A DNA stretch of 33,869 bases, taken from assembly GCA_035253505.1 (NCBI GenBank), contig DATFCC010000160.1:1-33869 (forward strand), in the 5' to 3' direction. Both the position numbers and the translations under genes were made by a program. Each line of letters opens with the position of its first letter. Position 1 is the first letter of the stretch. Positions 7,419 through 16,693 of this stretch are shown here, in pieces. The stretch comes from AWTP1-13 sp035253505. Lineage in GTDB: Bacteria > Pseudomonadota > Alphaproteobacteria > Rhizobiales > Hyphomicrobiaceae. Below the pieces are notes generated by a model. That model had not been told where the DNA came from. It was given only the letters and a program-made list of their open reading frames with translations, and made no database searches.

Positions 7419-8231
7419 CTACGCCAGCCCCGTGAGACGCAAGCTCAGCTCGCGCAGTCGCCGGCGGGCGCCGGCGTCGTAGGCTTGGGGGTTGGCGCGG
7501 GTCTCCTGCAGCCGGTCGAAGTAGAGGCCGCTGCGACCCTCGAGCGCCGCTGACAGGGCAAGGTTGAGAATGGCCTGTGCGCCTTCCTCGACGGTGCTCG
7601 CCGGCGACACGCCGGCTTCGCGCACCATGGTCGTTGCCATGTAGGTCGCGGGGTGCAAGGCGTTGACGGTGATGCCGCTGCCCGCCAGCTCCTCGGCCAG
7701 GTCGATGGTGAACATGACCTGCGCCAGCTTGCTCTGCATGTAGGCTTGCGCCCCGTCATACCGGCGCACCAGCATGACGTCGTCGAAGTCGATCGGGGCT
7801 TGTCCGGCCGATGCCACGTTGACGATGCGCGCCGGCGTGCTCCTGCGCATGAGCGGAAGGAGCATGCGCGTAAGCAGGAAGCCCGCCAGATAGTTCACGG
7901 CGAACCGCAGCTCATGGCCGTCGGCGCTTGCGCGCCGGTGCGGCCCACCACTGCGCGTGCCCAACCCTGCATTGTTGATGAGCAGATCCAGCCGCGCATG
8001 GTCTTCGGTGATGACGTCGGCGAGCGCACGCACCTCGGCGAGCGAGCCGAGGTCGGCAGGGTAGAACTCGGCGATGCCGCCGGCGTTGGCGATTTCCGTC
8101 ATCACCGCGCGGGCACGCGCCGTGTCGCGGCCGTGGATCAGCACTTTCGCGCCGCGCCTGGCGAGGGCGATCGCCACGTAACGGCCGACGCCGTCGGTAG
8201 ATCCGGTGATCAGCACTGTCTTGTCGCGCAT
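7419..8231 (-). CDS. SDR family oxidoreductase, retinol dehydrogenase-like
   Basis: This is a 270-residue short-chain dehydrogenase. It shows the cofactor loop TGSTDGVG at 9-16, HGRDTARA after the second strand (Arg suggests NADPH use), NNAG at 87-90, a serine near 141 and the catalytic YMQSK (Tyr164, Lys168). The C-terminal layout matches the retinol dehydrogenase 11-14/WWOX-like group of SDRs. The ATG at 8231 has GGAAAG about six bases upstream. It is divergent from the ThDP enzyme at 8337 with about 105 bases between starts, so the two may share a control region. A 213-base gap without a gene separates it from the glutathione transferase. Confidence 0.9.
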   Translation of the reverse strand: MRDKTVLITGSTDGVGRYVAIALARRGAKVLIHGRDTARARAVMTEIANAGGIAEFYPADLGSLAEVRALADVITEDHARLDLLINNAGLGTRSGGPHRRASADGHELRFAVNYLAGFLLTRMLLPLMRRSTPARIVNVASAGQAPIDFDDVMLVRRYDGAQAYMQSKLAQVMFTIDLAEELAGSGITVNALHPATYMATTMVREAGVSPASTVEEGAQAILNLALSAALEGRSGLYFDRLQETRANPQAYDAGARRRLRELSLRLTGLA

Positions 8232-8336
8232 CGCGGCTTTCCAGGCTCTGTCCGGGGGCGCACCGCATGCGCCGGAACCCGAAATAGCCTAGCATGCCCG
8301 CAGCCCGTCGACCCCCAGCCCGCACACAGGTGAAGA

Positions 8337-10070
8337 ATGCAGAAGGCCAAGCCCGCAACCATGACCGGCGGCATGGCGATCGTCGATGCGCTGGTTGCCA
8401 ATGGTGTCGACACCGTATTCGGCCTGCCGGGCGCCCAGCTCTATGCGCTGTTCGATGCCCTGCAGCAGCGCAGCCGCGACATCCGCACGATCGGCGCCCG
8501 GCATGAGCAGGCATGCGGGTACATGGCCTTCGGCTACGCGCGATCCACGGGCCGGCCGGGCGTGTTCGCCGTGGTGCCGGGGCCGGGCATCCTCAACGCG
8601 GCCGCTGCGCTCTGCACGGCGCACGGCTGCTGCGCGCCCGTGCTCTGCATCACCGGGCAGGTGCCGTCGGCGTTTCTCGGCCGCGGGCGCGGGCACCTGC
8701 ACGAGCTTCCCGAACAGCTCGCCACGCTGCGCTCGCTGACGAAGTGGTCGGCGCGGATCGAGCGGCCGGCCGATGTGCCGGCCGTCATCAACGAGGCCTT
8801 TCGCCAGATGCTGTCTGGCCGCCCCGGAGCCGTCGCCGTGGAGATGGCATGGGACACGATGGCCGCCACGGGCAATGTCGAGCCGCTCGGGCCCGCCGTC
8901 ATCCCGCGCACACCGTTGCCGTCGCCGCTGGAGGTGGAGGCCGCCGCCAAGCTCGTGGCCGCGGCGCGCCGGCCCATGATCATGACCGGCAGCGGCGCCC
9001 AGCATGCGGGCGAGGCCGTGCGCGCGCTGGCCGCCGAGCTTGGCGCACCTGTGGCGGCCTTCCGCGGCGGCCGTGGCGTAGTGCCGGAGGACCATGCGCT
9101 CGGCGTGTCCTCCTATGCCGCCTATCGGCTCTGGCCTGAGACCGATGCGCTGATCGGCATCGGCAGCCGCGTCGAGATGCCATACATGCGCTGGACCGGA
9201 ATGATGACGATGGTCGACCGGCCGCAGGCCCCGCCCCATCTCGTCCGCATCGACGTCGACCCGGCCGAGATGCGCCGCCTGGTGCCGCATGCCGGCATCG
9301 TCGCCGATGCCGATGCCGGCACGCGAGCGCTGCTGGCGGCGGTGCGCCGGCTGCGCGGCGGGCGCAAGGCGGGCGGGAAGGCCGCCTCGACGGCCGAGAA
9401 GAGCGAGGCAACCGCGCGTATCGCGGCAGCCAAGGCCGAGGCGCGGGCTGCGTATCAGAAGGTGCAGCCGCAGCTCGCCTACCTCGATGTCGTCCGCGCC
9501 GTGCTGCCGCGCGATGGCCTGCTCGTCATCGAGGTGAGCCAGATGGGGTTCACTTCGTACTTCGGATATCCGGTCTACGCGCCGCGCACCTACATCAGCG
9601 AAGGCTTCCAGGGCACGCTGGGCTTCGGCTTTCCGACGGCGCTCGGGGTGAAGGCGGCGCACCCGGGCAAGCCGGTCGTGTCGCTGACGGGCGACGGCGG
9701 CTTCATGTTCGCCGTGCAGGAGCTCGCGACGGCGGCACAATACGGCATCGCTCTCGTGACCCTGCTCTTCAACAACAACGCTTTCGGCAACGTGCTGCGC
9801 GACCAGCGCACCACGTTTGGCAACCGCGTGATCGGGTCGGTGCTGGACAATCCGGATTTTCTCCTCCTGGCGAAGGCGTTCGGCGTGGAGGCGCACCGCG
9901 TATCGTCACCCGAGGCCCTCGAGCCGGTGCTGAAGAAGGCGATCGGCGCGACAAAGCCCGTTCTCATCGAGGTGAGCGTGCCGCAGGGGCAGGAGGTGTC
10001 GCCGTGGGAGTTCATTCACCCCGGCAATCCGCAAGCGCATCTGCGCAATGTCACGGCACGCGGCGGCTGA
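8337..10070 (+). CDS. ThDP-dependent enzyme of the acetolactate synthase/benzoylformate decarboxylase superfamily
   Basis: The 577-residue protein has the three-domain layout of ThDP enzymes: an N-terminal pyrimidine-binding domain with catalytic Glu57 in RHEQACGYMAFGYAR, a central domain (about 195-340), and a C-terminal pyrophosphate domain with GDGG at 452-455 and NNNAFG at 479-484, which bind Mg-ThDP. A Lys/Ala-rich low-complexity linker (about 341-372) joins the last two. It resembles large-subunit acetolactate synthase, but ilvN and other branched-chain genes are absent, so a decarboxylase or carboligase role is equally possible. AGGTGAAG precedes the ATG. Its stop is six bases from the convergent histidine kinase stop. 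Confidence 0.88.
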   Translation: MQKAKPATMTGGMAIVDALVANGVDTVFGLPGAQLYALFDALQQRSRDIRTIGARHEQACGYMAFGYARSTGRPGVFAVVPGPGILNAAAALCTAHGCCAPVLCITGQVPSAFLGRGRGHLHELPEQLATLRSLTKWSARIERPADVPAVINEAFRQMLSGRPGAVAVEMAWDTMAATGNVEPLGPAVIPRTPLPSPLEVEAAAKLVAAARRPMIMTGSGAQHAGEAVRALAAELGAPVAAFRGGRGVVPEDHALGVSSYAAYRLWPETDALIGIGSRVEMPYMRWTGMMTMVDRPQAPPHLVRIDVDPAEMRRLVPHAGIVADADAGTRALLAAVRRLRGGRKAGGKAASTAEKSEATARIAAAKAEARAAYQKVQPQLAYLDVVRAVLPRDGLLVIEVSQMGFTSYFGYPVYAPRTYISEGFQGTLGFGFPTALGVKAAHPGKPVVSLTGDGGFMFAVQELATAAQYGIALVTLLFNNNAFGNVLRDQRTTFGNRVIGSVLDNPDFLLLAKAFGVEAHRVSSPEALEPVLKKAIGATKPVLIEVSVPQGQEVSPWEFIHPGNPQAHLRNVTARGG

Positions 10071-10076
10071 CGATCC

Positions 10077-11489
10077 TCAGCGCGCGGTCTCCTCGGCGCC
10101 GGGCAGCGGCCGGCTCGTGCGCACGACGTCGGCGAGCGGCACGTCGATCGTATATTCGAAGCCCTGCTGACCGAAGGACACCGTCGGCGTGCCGGACAAG
10201 GCGGCAAGTATGAGCCGGCTGCCGAAGCCCTTGTTCTTGGGCGGTGCGACCGGTGGGCCATCGCGCTCCATCCACGAGAAGGCGAGCAGGGGCTCCGTCG
10301 CGCCCGGCTTGATCGCCCAGGCGATGTCGATGCGCCCACCGGGCTGAGACAACGAGCCGTACTTGGAGGCATTGGTGGCCAGCTCGTGGATGACGAGGGC
10401 AAACATCTGCGCGAACGGGGCGCCGGCGAAGATCGGCGGCCCTTCCACCCGTGCGCGGCCCGTGAACGTGGCGAGCTGACCCTCGATCAGCTCTCGCAAA
10501 GGTGCGCCGCCCGACTTGCCCGAAGCGACGAACTCCTGCGCCCGGGCAATGGCTTGCAGGCGGCCGACGATGGCCTCGCGCGCGCTGGCAAGATCGTGGC
10601 CGTGTGTCAGCGTGTTGAGGACGATCGACTGCACGACGGCCAGAATGTTCTTGGTGCGATGCTGCAGCTCGCGCAGCAGCAGCATCTGCCGCGCCTCGGC
10701 GTTGCGCCGCTCGGTGATATCGCGGGCAATGGAGTGCACGCCGACGGGCTGGCCGAGCGCGTCGAGCACCAGCTTGGAGTTGACCTCCACGGCCGAGCGA
10801 TGGCCGTCCTTGCGACGCAAGTCGGTCTCGTAGCGCGTCGTCTCGATGCCTTCGAACTTGCGGGCCAGCATCTCCTGGTGCTTGGCGAGCTCCTCGGCCG
10901 GAACGTACTGGCTGAGCAGGGTGCCGATGACTTCCTCCGGCGCATAGCCGAGCACGCGCTCGACGGCCGGATTGATCGAGGTGACCCGCATGTCGAGATC
11001 GGTCGTCACGACGATGTCGCTGGCGTTGTCGACCAGTGTCCTGTAGCGGCGCTCGCTCTCGGTGAGTGCCGCCTCGGCAGCCTTGCGCTCCGTGATGTCC
11101 ATGTCGACGCCGCTGTAGCGGATAGGCTTGCCGCGCCGGTCGCGCACGATGCGTCCGCGACGGAAGATCCAGCGCACCTCGCCGTCAGGCCGGATGATCC
11201 GGAACTCGACCTCGTAGAAGTCGCTGCCGCTGTCGAGCACGTGCTGCAGGCCGTCGGCCACGCGGTCGCGGTCGTCGGGATGGCGCATGGCGCGCAGGTC
11301 GTCCATGGGGACGGAGCCGGCGGTCGGCGACAGGCCGAGGAGCTGGAAGAGCTGCGGACGCCCGCGCAGCAGTCCCGTCGACATGTCGACATCCCACACC
11401 CCGATGCCGGCCGAGCGCTCGGCGAGCTCCAGGATCTCCTCCCGCTCCCAGGGCGCAGTGTCGGTGTTGCGGTCGCCGGGCTCGGCCAC
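10077..11489 (-). CDS. PAS-PAS sensor histidine kinase, HWE family
   Basis: This 470-residue sensor kinase has no membrane segment or signal peptide and is likely cytoplasmic. PAS/PAC domain 1 spans about 18-135 and ends in the VDMDITERK PAC motif. PAS domain 2 spans about 142-262 and ends in IARDITERR. The kinase core has the phospho-acceptor His277 in LQHRTKNILAVVQS, the N-box HELATNASKYG (368-378), the WME motif (Trp406, Glu408) that helps define HWE kinases, and the G-box GFGSRL (421-426). The start is a GTG at 11489 with GGGAG nine bases upstream. No response regulator lies beside it, so it is an orphan kinase, possibly feeding the general stress response (inference). Confidence 0.92.
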   Translation of the reverse strand: MAEPGDRNTDTAPWEREEILELAERSAGIGVWDVDMSTGLLRGRPQLFQLLGLSPTAGSVPMDDLRAMRHPDDRDRVADGLQHVLDSGSDFYEVEFRIIRPDGEVRWIFRRGRIVRDRRGKPIRYSGVDMDITERKAAEAALTESERRYRTLVDNASDIVVTTDLDMRVTSINPAVERVLGYAPEEVIGTLLSQYVPAEELAKHQEMLARKFEGIETTRYETDLRRKDGHRSAVEVNSKLVLDALGQPVGVHSIARDITERRNAEARQMLLLRELQHRTKNILAVVQSIVLNTLTHGHDLASAREAIVGRLQAIARAQEFVASGKSGGAPLRELIEGQLATFTGRARVEGPPIFAGAPFAQMFALVIHELATNASKYGSLSQPGGRIDIAWAIKPGATEPLLAFSWMERDGPPVAPPKNKGFGSRLILAALSGTPTVSFGQQGFEYTIDVPLADVVRTSRPLPGAEETAR

Positions 11490-12013
11490 GGTCTTGCACT
11501 CCCATTAGTGATGTCGGTCGAGCCGGAAGGCGTCGGGCTTGCGAGACTGCGCCCTCCACCCCGGTGCATGCAAGTGCCCGACAGCGTGAGCTGTGCCGGA
11601 TTATTGGTCTATTTCAGGAGGTTGAAGCAGCAGAGGTGACGCACGGGAGTCGACCGTCACAGGGCACCTGCCAACTCTGCGCCATGGGCGTTCGTACCGG
11701 TACCTTGCTTCCGCCCGAATGACGTCGCGGCCAAGCCCCGGCTTGGTCAACGAACGGCCCAAATAACCTGCGAAGGTCTGATCGTTGCCTCTCGGCCCGG
11801 TCCGCGGCGAGGCTCCGGAATTCTCAGCCCCCCAGCCCCCCGGGGTCAAGACGTCGGACCGGGCCAATACCCAAGAAGAGGCGGAATACTGGACTTGCAA
11901 GGCCGACCGTAAAGGACCGGCCCGGCACTTTTTTCCCGCCTCTCGGCTCCCCCACGCATGGCTCCGATTCGACTACACTGGGCGCAACGCGCTTCAGCCG
12001 AAGGAAGAGGACC
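11490..12013. other. 524-base gap without a convincing gene, holding palindromes
   Basis: No frame here shows family-like protein sequence. It holds a short palindrome CCAAGCC-CC-GGCTTGG (11731-11746) and perfect 11-base arms GGCCCGGTCCG (11794-11804) and CGGACCGGGCC (11855-11865) separated by 50 bases. A GC-rich stretch followed by six T (11929-11934) might act as a plus-strand terminator, but no upstream plus-strand gene needs one. The region should carry the promoter of the kinase (leftward) and of the CMD-family gene (rightward). Confidence 0.55.
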
Positions 12014-12406
12014 ATGAGCAAGCCGCAGCCGATCGAATACGCCAAGGCCTCCGCCCGCGTGCGCGCGGTATTCGATGACATCAAGGCCTCGCGCAACGTT
12101 CCCGACGTCAACAACTTCTGGAAGTACCTGGCGCGCGACCCGGCACTGCTGGAGCGCACCTGGACCAGCGTCAAGGAGGTGATGGCGCCGGGCGCGCTCG
12201 ATGCGCTGACCAAGGAGCTCATCTACGTGGCGGTGAGCGTGAGCAACGGGTGCAATTACTGCATCGCCAGCCACACGGCGGGAGCCCGCAAGGCCGGCAT
12301 GACGGAAGCGATGTTCGGCGACCTGATGAGCGTGGTCGGCATGGCGAACGAGACGAACCGGCTGGCCAACGGCTACCGGGTGCCCGTCGACAAGGCCTTC
12401 GAGTAG
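12014..12406 (+). CDS. Carboxymuconolactone decarboxylase / AhpD-like family protein
   Basis: This 130-residue protein carries the AhpD-like signature: Glu68, then SNGCNYCIASHTAGARKAG with Cys80, Cys83 and His87, the redox-active CxxC plus histidine used by alkylhydroperoxidase-like members. Such proteins reduce peroxides or peroxiredoxin partners; the family also contains true gamma-carboxymuconolactone decarboxylases, which lack the CxxC. The CxxC here favours a peroxidase or thiol-redox role. GGAAGAGG lies upstream of the ATG. Its stop faces the stop of the low-Mr phosphatase gene, eight bases away. No peroxiredoxin (ahpC) is adjacent. Confidence 0.9.
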   Translation: MSKPQPIEYAKASARVRAVFDDIKASRNVPDVNNFWKYLARDPALLERTWTSVKEVMAPGALDALTKELIYVAVSVSNGCNYCIASHTAGARKAGMTEAMFGDLMSVVGMANETNRLANGYRVPVDKAFE

Positions 12407-12414
12407 GCGGGCGA

Positions 12415-12879
12415 CTACACCGCCGGGCCGCCCTCGAAGCCGAACCGCTCCTTGATCCGCCTGAAGAGCTGGTCGCGCACGTCGCGATAGGCCTGGAGGA
12501 TCTGCTCGCGGCTGCCGTGGCCGATCATCAAGGTGGCATCGAAGGTCGGCCAGTACTCGACATCGACGGCCATGGTCCGCGTCAGCTCGAGGGCCTGGTG
12601 GTGCGCCTCCGGCGACAGGGTCACGATCAGGTCGAAGGAGGTGTCGTGGAGGTCGCGCAGCGTGTGCGGCGTGTGGCGCGTGATGTCGATGCCGATTTCC
12701 TCCATGGCCGCTGCGGCGAATGCATCCGTGCCGCCGGCGCGCACGCCCGCCGACTGCACGTAGATCCTGCGGTTTGCAAGATGGCTGAGGATGGCGGCTG
12801 CCATCGGCGAGCGGACCGAGTTCATCGTGCAGACGAAGAGCACCGCTCCCGGCAGTCCGCGCTCGCCCCCGCGCTGCAC
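12415..12879 (-). CDS. Low-molecular-weight protein tyrosine phosphatase / arsenate reductase-like
   Basis: The protein carries the low-Mr PTP P-loop CTMNSVRS (C-x5-R-S; Cys17, Arg23) near the N-terminus in VLFVCTMNSVRSP, then a Rossmann-like alpha/beta fold and a C-terminal WPTFDATL segment, where the general acid Asp114 is followed by Ala rather than the usual Pro. The start is taken as a GTG at 12879, with AAAGG upstream and a two-base gap after the UPF0262 stop, giving 154 residues. It is the last gene of the murA-DUF2948-hisD-UPF0262 run, where alphaproteobacteria usually keep such a phosphatase. The physiological substrate is unknown. Confidence 0.87.
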   Translation of the reverse strand: MQRGGERGLPGAVLFVCTMNSVRSPMAAAILSHLANRRIYVQSAGVRAGGTDAFAAAAMEEIGIDITRHTPHTLRDLHDTSFDLIVTLSPEAHHQALELTRTMAVDVEYWPTFDATLMIGHGSREQILQAYRDVRDQLFRRIKERFGFEGGPAV

Positions 12880-12881
12880 CG

Positions 12882-13391
12882 TCAACCTTTCCAGTGCAGG
12901 GCGCAGATGAGCGTGAACAGCCTCCGTGCCGTGTCGCGGTCGACGGTGATCTTGCCTTTGAGGCGCTCCACCAGCACGGCGCTGCCCTCGTCGTGCAGGG
13001 CACGGCGGCCCATGTCGATGGCCTGGATGCGCGAGGGTGGCGCCGTGCGGATGGCCTGGTAGTAGCTTTCGCAGACGACGAAGTAGTCCTTCATGATCCG
13101 CCGCAGCGGCGTCAGCGACAGCACGAACGTGAAGGTCTCCTCGCTGCCCTGATGGCCGACCGCGAACGCCAGCCGGTCTTCGACGATGGCGAGCTTGAGG
13201 GTGTAGGGCCCCTGGTCGCGGCCCTCCACGGCGAAGCGGTTGCCTTCCAGGATGTCGAACACGGCCACCTCGCGCTCGTGCTCGATGTTGGAGGTGCCGC
13301 GACGGATCGAGGCCTCGTCGAAGGTGATGGCGGTGAGCCTGTCGTTCGAATTGGGGTCGAACTCCGGGGGCTCGAACATGGGGCCCCTCAT
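12882..13391 (-). CDS. UPF0262 family protein
   Basis: This 169-residue protein of unknown function matches the UPF0262 family by its segments DRLTAITFDEASIRRG, VAVFDILEGNRF, SLTPLRRIMKDYFVVCESYYQAIR and the C-terminal LFTLICALHWKG. The family is almost confined to alphaproteobacteria and lies between hisD and the phosphatase gene, as here. Its ATG overlaps the hisD stop by four bases (ATGA), which indicates translational coupling. A second ATG four codons in (13379) is a possible alternative start. Confidence 0.93.
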   Translation of the reverse strand: MRGPMFEPPEFDPNSNDRLTAITFDEASIRRGTSNIEHEREVAVFDILEGNRFAVEGRDQGPYTLKLAIVEDRLAFAVGHQGSEETFTFVLSLTPLRRIMKDYFVVCESYYQAIRTAPPSRIQAIDMGRRALHDEGSAVLVERLKGKITVDRDTARRLFTLICALHWKG

Positions 13392-14692
13392 GGCAGGTCC
13401 TTGTCGCCGAGCCGGATGGCGACGCTGCGACGGTGGGCCTCCAGACCCTCGGCGCGGGCCAGGCGCATGGCCGCCGGCGCCAGGCTCGCCAGCGCGCCGG
13501 CATCGAGGCGCAGGATGGACGTGCGCTTCATGAAATCGAGCACGCTCAGCCCTGAGGAGAAGCGCGCGCTGCGCGCGGTCGGCAGCACGTGGTTGCTGCC
13601 TGCCACGTAGTCGCCGATGACCTCGGGTGTGTGCGCGCCCATGAAAATGGCGCCGGCGTTGCGGATGCGGCCAGCCAGCGTCTCCGGATCGCGGGTGGCG
13701 ATCTCCAGGTGCTCGGCGGCGATGCGGTCGGCGAGCGGCACGGCCTCGTCGAGGGACCTGACGAGGATGATCGCTCCGAATGCCTCCCAGCTCGCGCCGG
13801 CGATATTGCCGCGCGGCAGGGCCGCAAGCTGGCGCCCGACGGCCGCCTCCACGCACCCGGCGAGCGCGGCATCGTCGGTGATCAGGATGGCCTGGGCCGC
13901 GGTGTCGTGCTCGGCCTGCGCCAGCAGATCGGCTGCCAGCCACTCCGCGTCGTTGTGCCGGTCGGCGATGATGAGCACCTCCGACGGCCCGGCGATGGAG
14001 TCGATGCCGACGGTGCCGAACACCTGCCGCTTGGCCGCCGCCACGTACGCGTTGCCGGGGCCTACGATCTTGGCCACCGGCGCCACGCTCTCGGTGCCAT
14101 AGGCCAAGGCCGCCACCGCCTGCGCCCCGCCAATGCGATAGATCTCGCCGACGCCGGCCAGCTGTGCCGCAGCCAGCACCAGGGGGTTCATCTGGCCGTC
14201 CGGCGAGGGCACCGCCATGGCGATGCGCGGCACGCCGGCCACTTTCGCCGGCACGGCGTTCATGAGAACGGAGCTTGGGTAGCTGGCGAGCCCACCCGGC
14301 ACGTAGAGGCCGACCGCTTCGATTGCCGTCCAGCGCGATCCAAGCTCGGCGCCCAGCGCGTCCTGGTAGCGGTCGTCGGCCGGAAGCTGGCGGCGGTGAT
14401 GGCTCTCGATGCGGTCGCGGGCCAGCTCCAGGGCGGTCATCGTCTCGCGGTCGCACGCTGCCGCGGCCGCGGCGATCTCATCGGAACTGATGCGGATGCC
14501 GCCAGCCGAAAGGTCGAGGCGATCGAAGCGCTGCGTCAGCTCGATGAGCGCGGCGTCGCCGTCTTTGCGTACACGGGCGATGATGTCGCGCACCACCGCG
14601 TCGACGTCCTCGGCGACCTCGCGCTTGCCGGCAAGGAAACGCGTGAACGCGGCCTCGAAGCTGGCGTCGGCGGTGTGAAGTCGGGTGGGCAT
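13388..14692 (-). CDS. hisD: Histidinol dehydrogenase
   Basis: HisD oxidises L-histidinol to L-histidine in two NAD-dependent steps, the last reactions of histidine biosynthesis. The 434-residue protein has EAVGLYVPGGLASYPSSVLMNA near 130, KIVGPGNAYVAAAK near 220, GIDSIAGPSEVLI, the zinc-ligand segment LAQAEHDTAAQ and the catalytic AAEHLEI (Glu-His pair), then GSNHVLPT. The ATG at 14692 is chosen because the preceding codons are not HisD-like. It lies 14 bases after the DUF2948 gene and overlaps UPF0262 by four bases. This is its standard alphaproteobacterial neighbourhood, outside any other his genes. Confidence 0.97.
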   Translation of the reverse strand: MPTRLHTADASFEAAFTRFLAGKREVAEDVDAVVRDIIARVRKDGDAALIELTQRFDRLDLSAGGIRISSDEIAAAAAACDRETMTALELARDRIESHHRRQLPADDRYQDALGAELGSRWTAIEAVGLYVPGGLASYPSSVLMNAVPAKVAGVPRIAMAVPSPDGQMNPLVLAAAQLAGVGEIYRIGGAQAVAALAYGTESVAPVAKIVGPGNAYVAAAKRQVFGTVGIDSIAGPSEVLIIADRHNDAEWLAADLLAQAEHDTAAQAILITDDAALAGCVEAAVGRQLAALPRGNIAGASWEAFGAIILVRSLDEAVPLADRIAAEHLEIATRDPETLAGRIRNAGAIFMGAHTPEVIGDYVAGSNHVLPTARSARFSSGLSVLDFMKRTSILRLDAGALASLAPAAMRLARAEGLEAHRRSVAIRLGDKDLP

Positions 14693-14706
14693 GTACGTCT
14701 CGGGCG

Positions 14707-15174
14707 TCAGGTCTCGCGCCGGGGCGGCTCCTCGGCAGGGTGCGCGGGCATGGAGGCCACGCTCCACACAGGCCCGAGGTCCTTGAGCTCGGCCTCGATG
14801 CACTCGACATGCAGCCGGATGGCGACGCCGTCGGCAAAGTGCAGCGTCACCTTGCCTTCGGGCGCCTCCATCGGCTCGAAACCGATGGCCAGCAGGGAGA
14901 CGACCTGCTCCTTGCGGGCGAGATCGAGGCCCTGCACCTGTGCACCGAGCACGCGCTCGAAGCGCAGCGCGGTACGCCGGCGCGCATAGGCCTTGGCCTT
15001 GCCGTTGGCGGGCTCCAAGGCGTCCGCCCAATCGAAGCGATTGCCGATGGCGGCGAAACGGCGCTCGCGCGGGAGGTAGGCGATGTCGCCGACCTTCAGC
15101 ACTGCATCCTGCAGGTGCGCCGACAGTACCGACAAGTCGTCGGCGTCGAAGGCGATCAGCTTCAGCTCGGCCAT
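14707..15174 (-). CDS. DUF2948 family protein
   Basis: This 155-residue cytoplasmic protein of unknown function carries the DUF2948 pattern: LIAFDADDLSVLSAHLQDAVLKVGDIAYLPRERRFA at the N-terminus, then FDWAD, ARRRTALRFERV and HFADGVAIRLHVECIEAEL. The family is always found near murA and hisD in alphaproteobacteria. The ATG at 15174 has GAGGA about eleven bases upstream. It starts 163 bases after the murA stop and ends 14 bases before hisD. No catalytic motif is visible. Confidence 0.9.
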   Translation of the reverse strand: MAELKLIAFDADDLSVLSAHLQDAVLKVGDIAYLPRERRFAAIGNRFDWADALEPANGKAKAYARRRTALRFERVLGAQVQGLDLARKEQVVSLLAIGFEPMEAPEGKVTLHFADGVAIRLHVECIEAELKDLGPVWSVASMPAHPAEEPPRRET

Positions 15175-15219
15175 GATGGGCAGATGTCCTCGCGTGGCGG
15201 CACCCGGCCGCCGACACCG

Positions 15220-15282
15220 TGATAGCGAAGCCCGCCCGCCATTGTAAGGGGGGCGTATACACGCCGGCCCGGGGGCCAAAAG
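15220..15282. repeat. REP-like intergenic sequence between murA and the DUF2948 gene
   Basis: The stretch holds GATAGCGAAGCC (15221-15232), close to the ATAGCGAAGCC of the REP doublet at 6475-6543, then the small hairpin GGCGT-ATAC-ACGCC (15252-15265) and GGCC-CGGG-GGCC. On the minus strand it reads as the familiar dispersed 'GGCGTGTATACGCC' intergenic type seen in related genomes (recalled, not searched). It sits inside the operon. Confidence 0.6.
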
Positions 15283-15337
15283 CCAAATCTACATATGACG
15301 GCCAGAGGTGTCGGTCGCCGATGGTCCGGCACCGCCG

Positions 15338-16630
<1,293 letters not shown>

Positions 16631-16693
16631 GCGTGCGTGCCCCGTGCGGTTGCTCGGCACTCACTCTATGCGACAAGACCGGCGAAAAAACGC

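Noticed and set aside
8289..9896. 535-codon minus-strand frame opposite the ThDP enzyme
   Set aside because: Antisense shadow rich in Arg, His and Gly; the plus-strand gene has intact Glu57 and the ThDP motif.
11601..11900. 99-codon minus-strand frame in the gap after the kinase
   Set aside because: It spans palindromic sequence, lacks a ribosome site and has a composition typical of chance frames.
12882..14456. 524-codon frame ending in UPF0262
   Set aside because: Only the last 169 codons match the family; the rest overlaps hisD out of frame.
13388..15286. 632-codon frame suggesting a larger HisD with a fused N-terminus
   Set aside because: Codons before 14692 run through the DUF2948 gene in another frame and a REP-like repeat; the real HisD starts at 14692.
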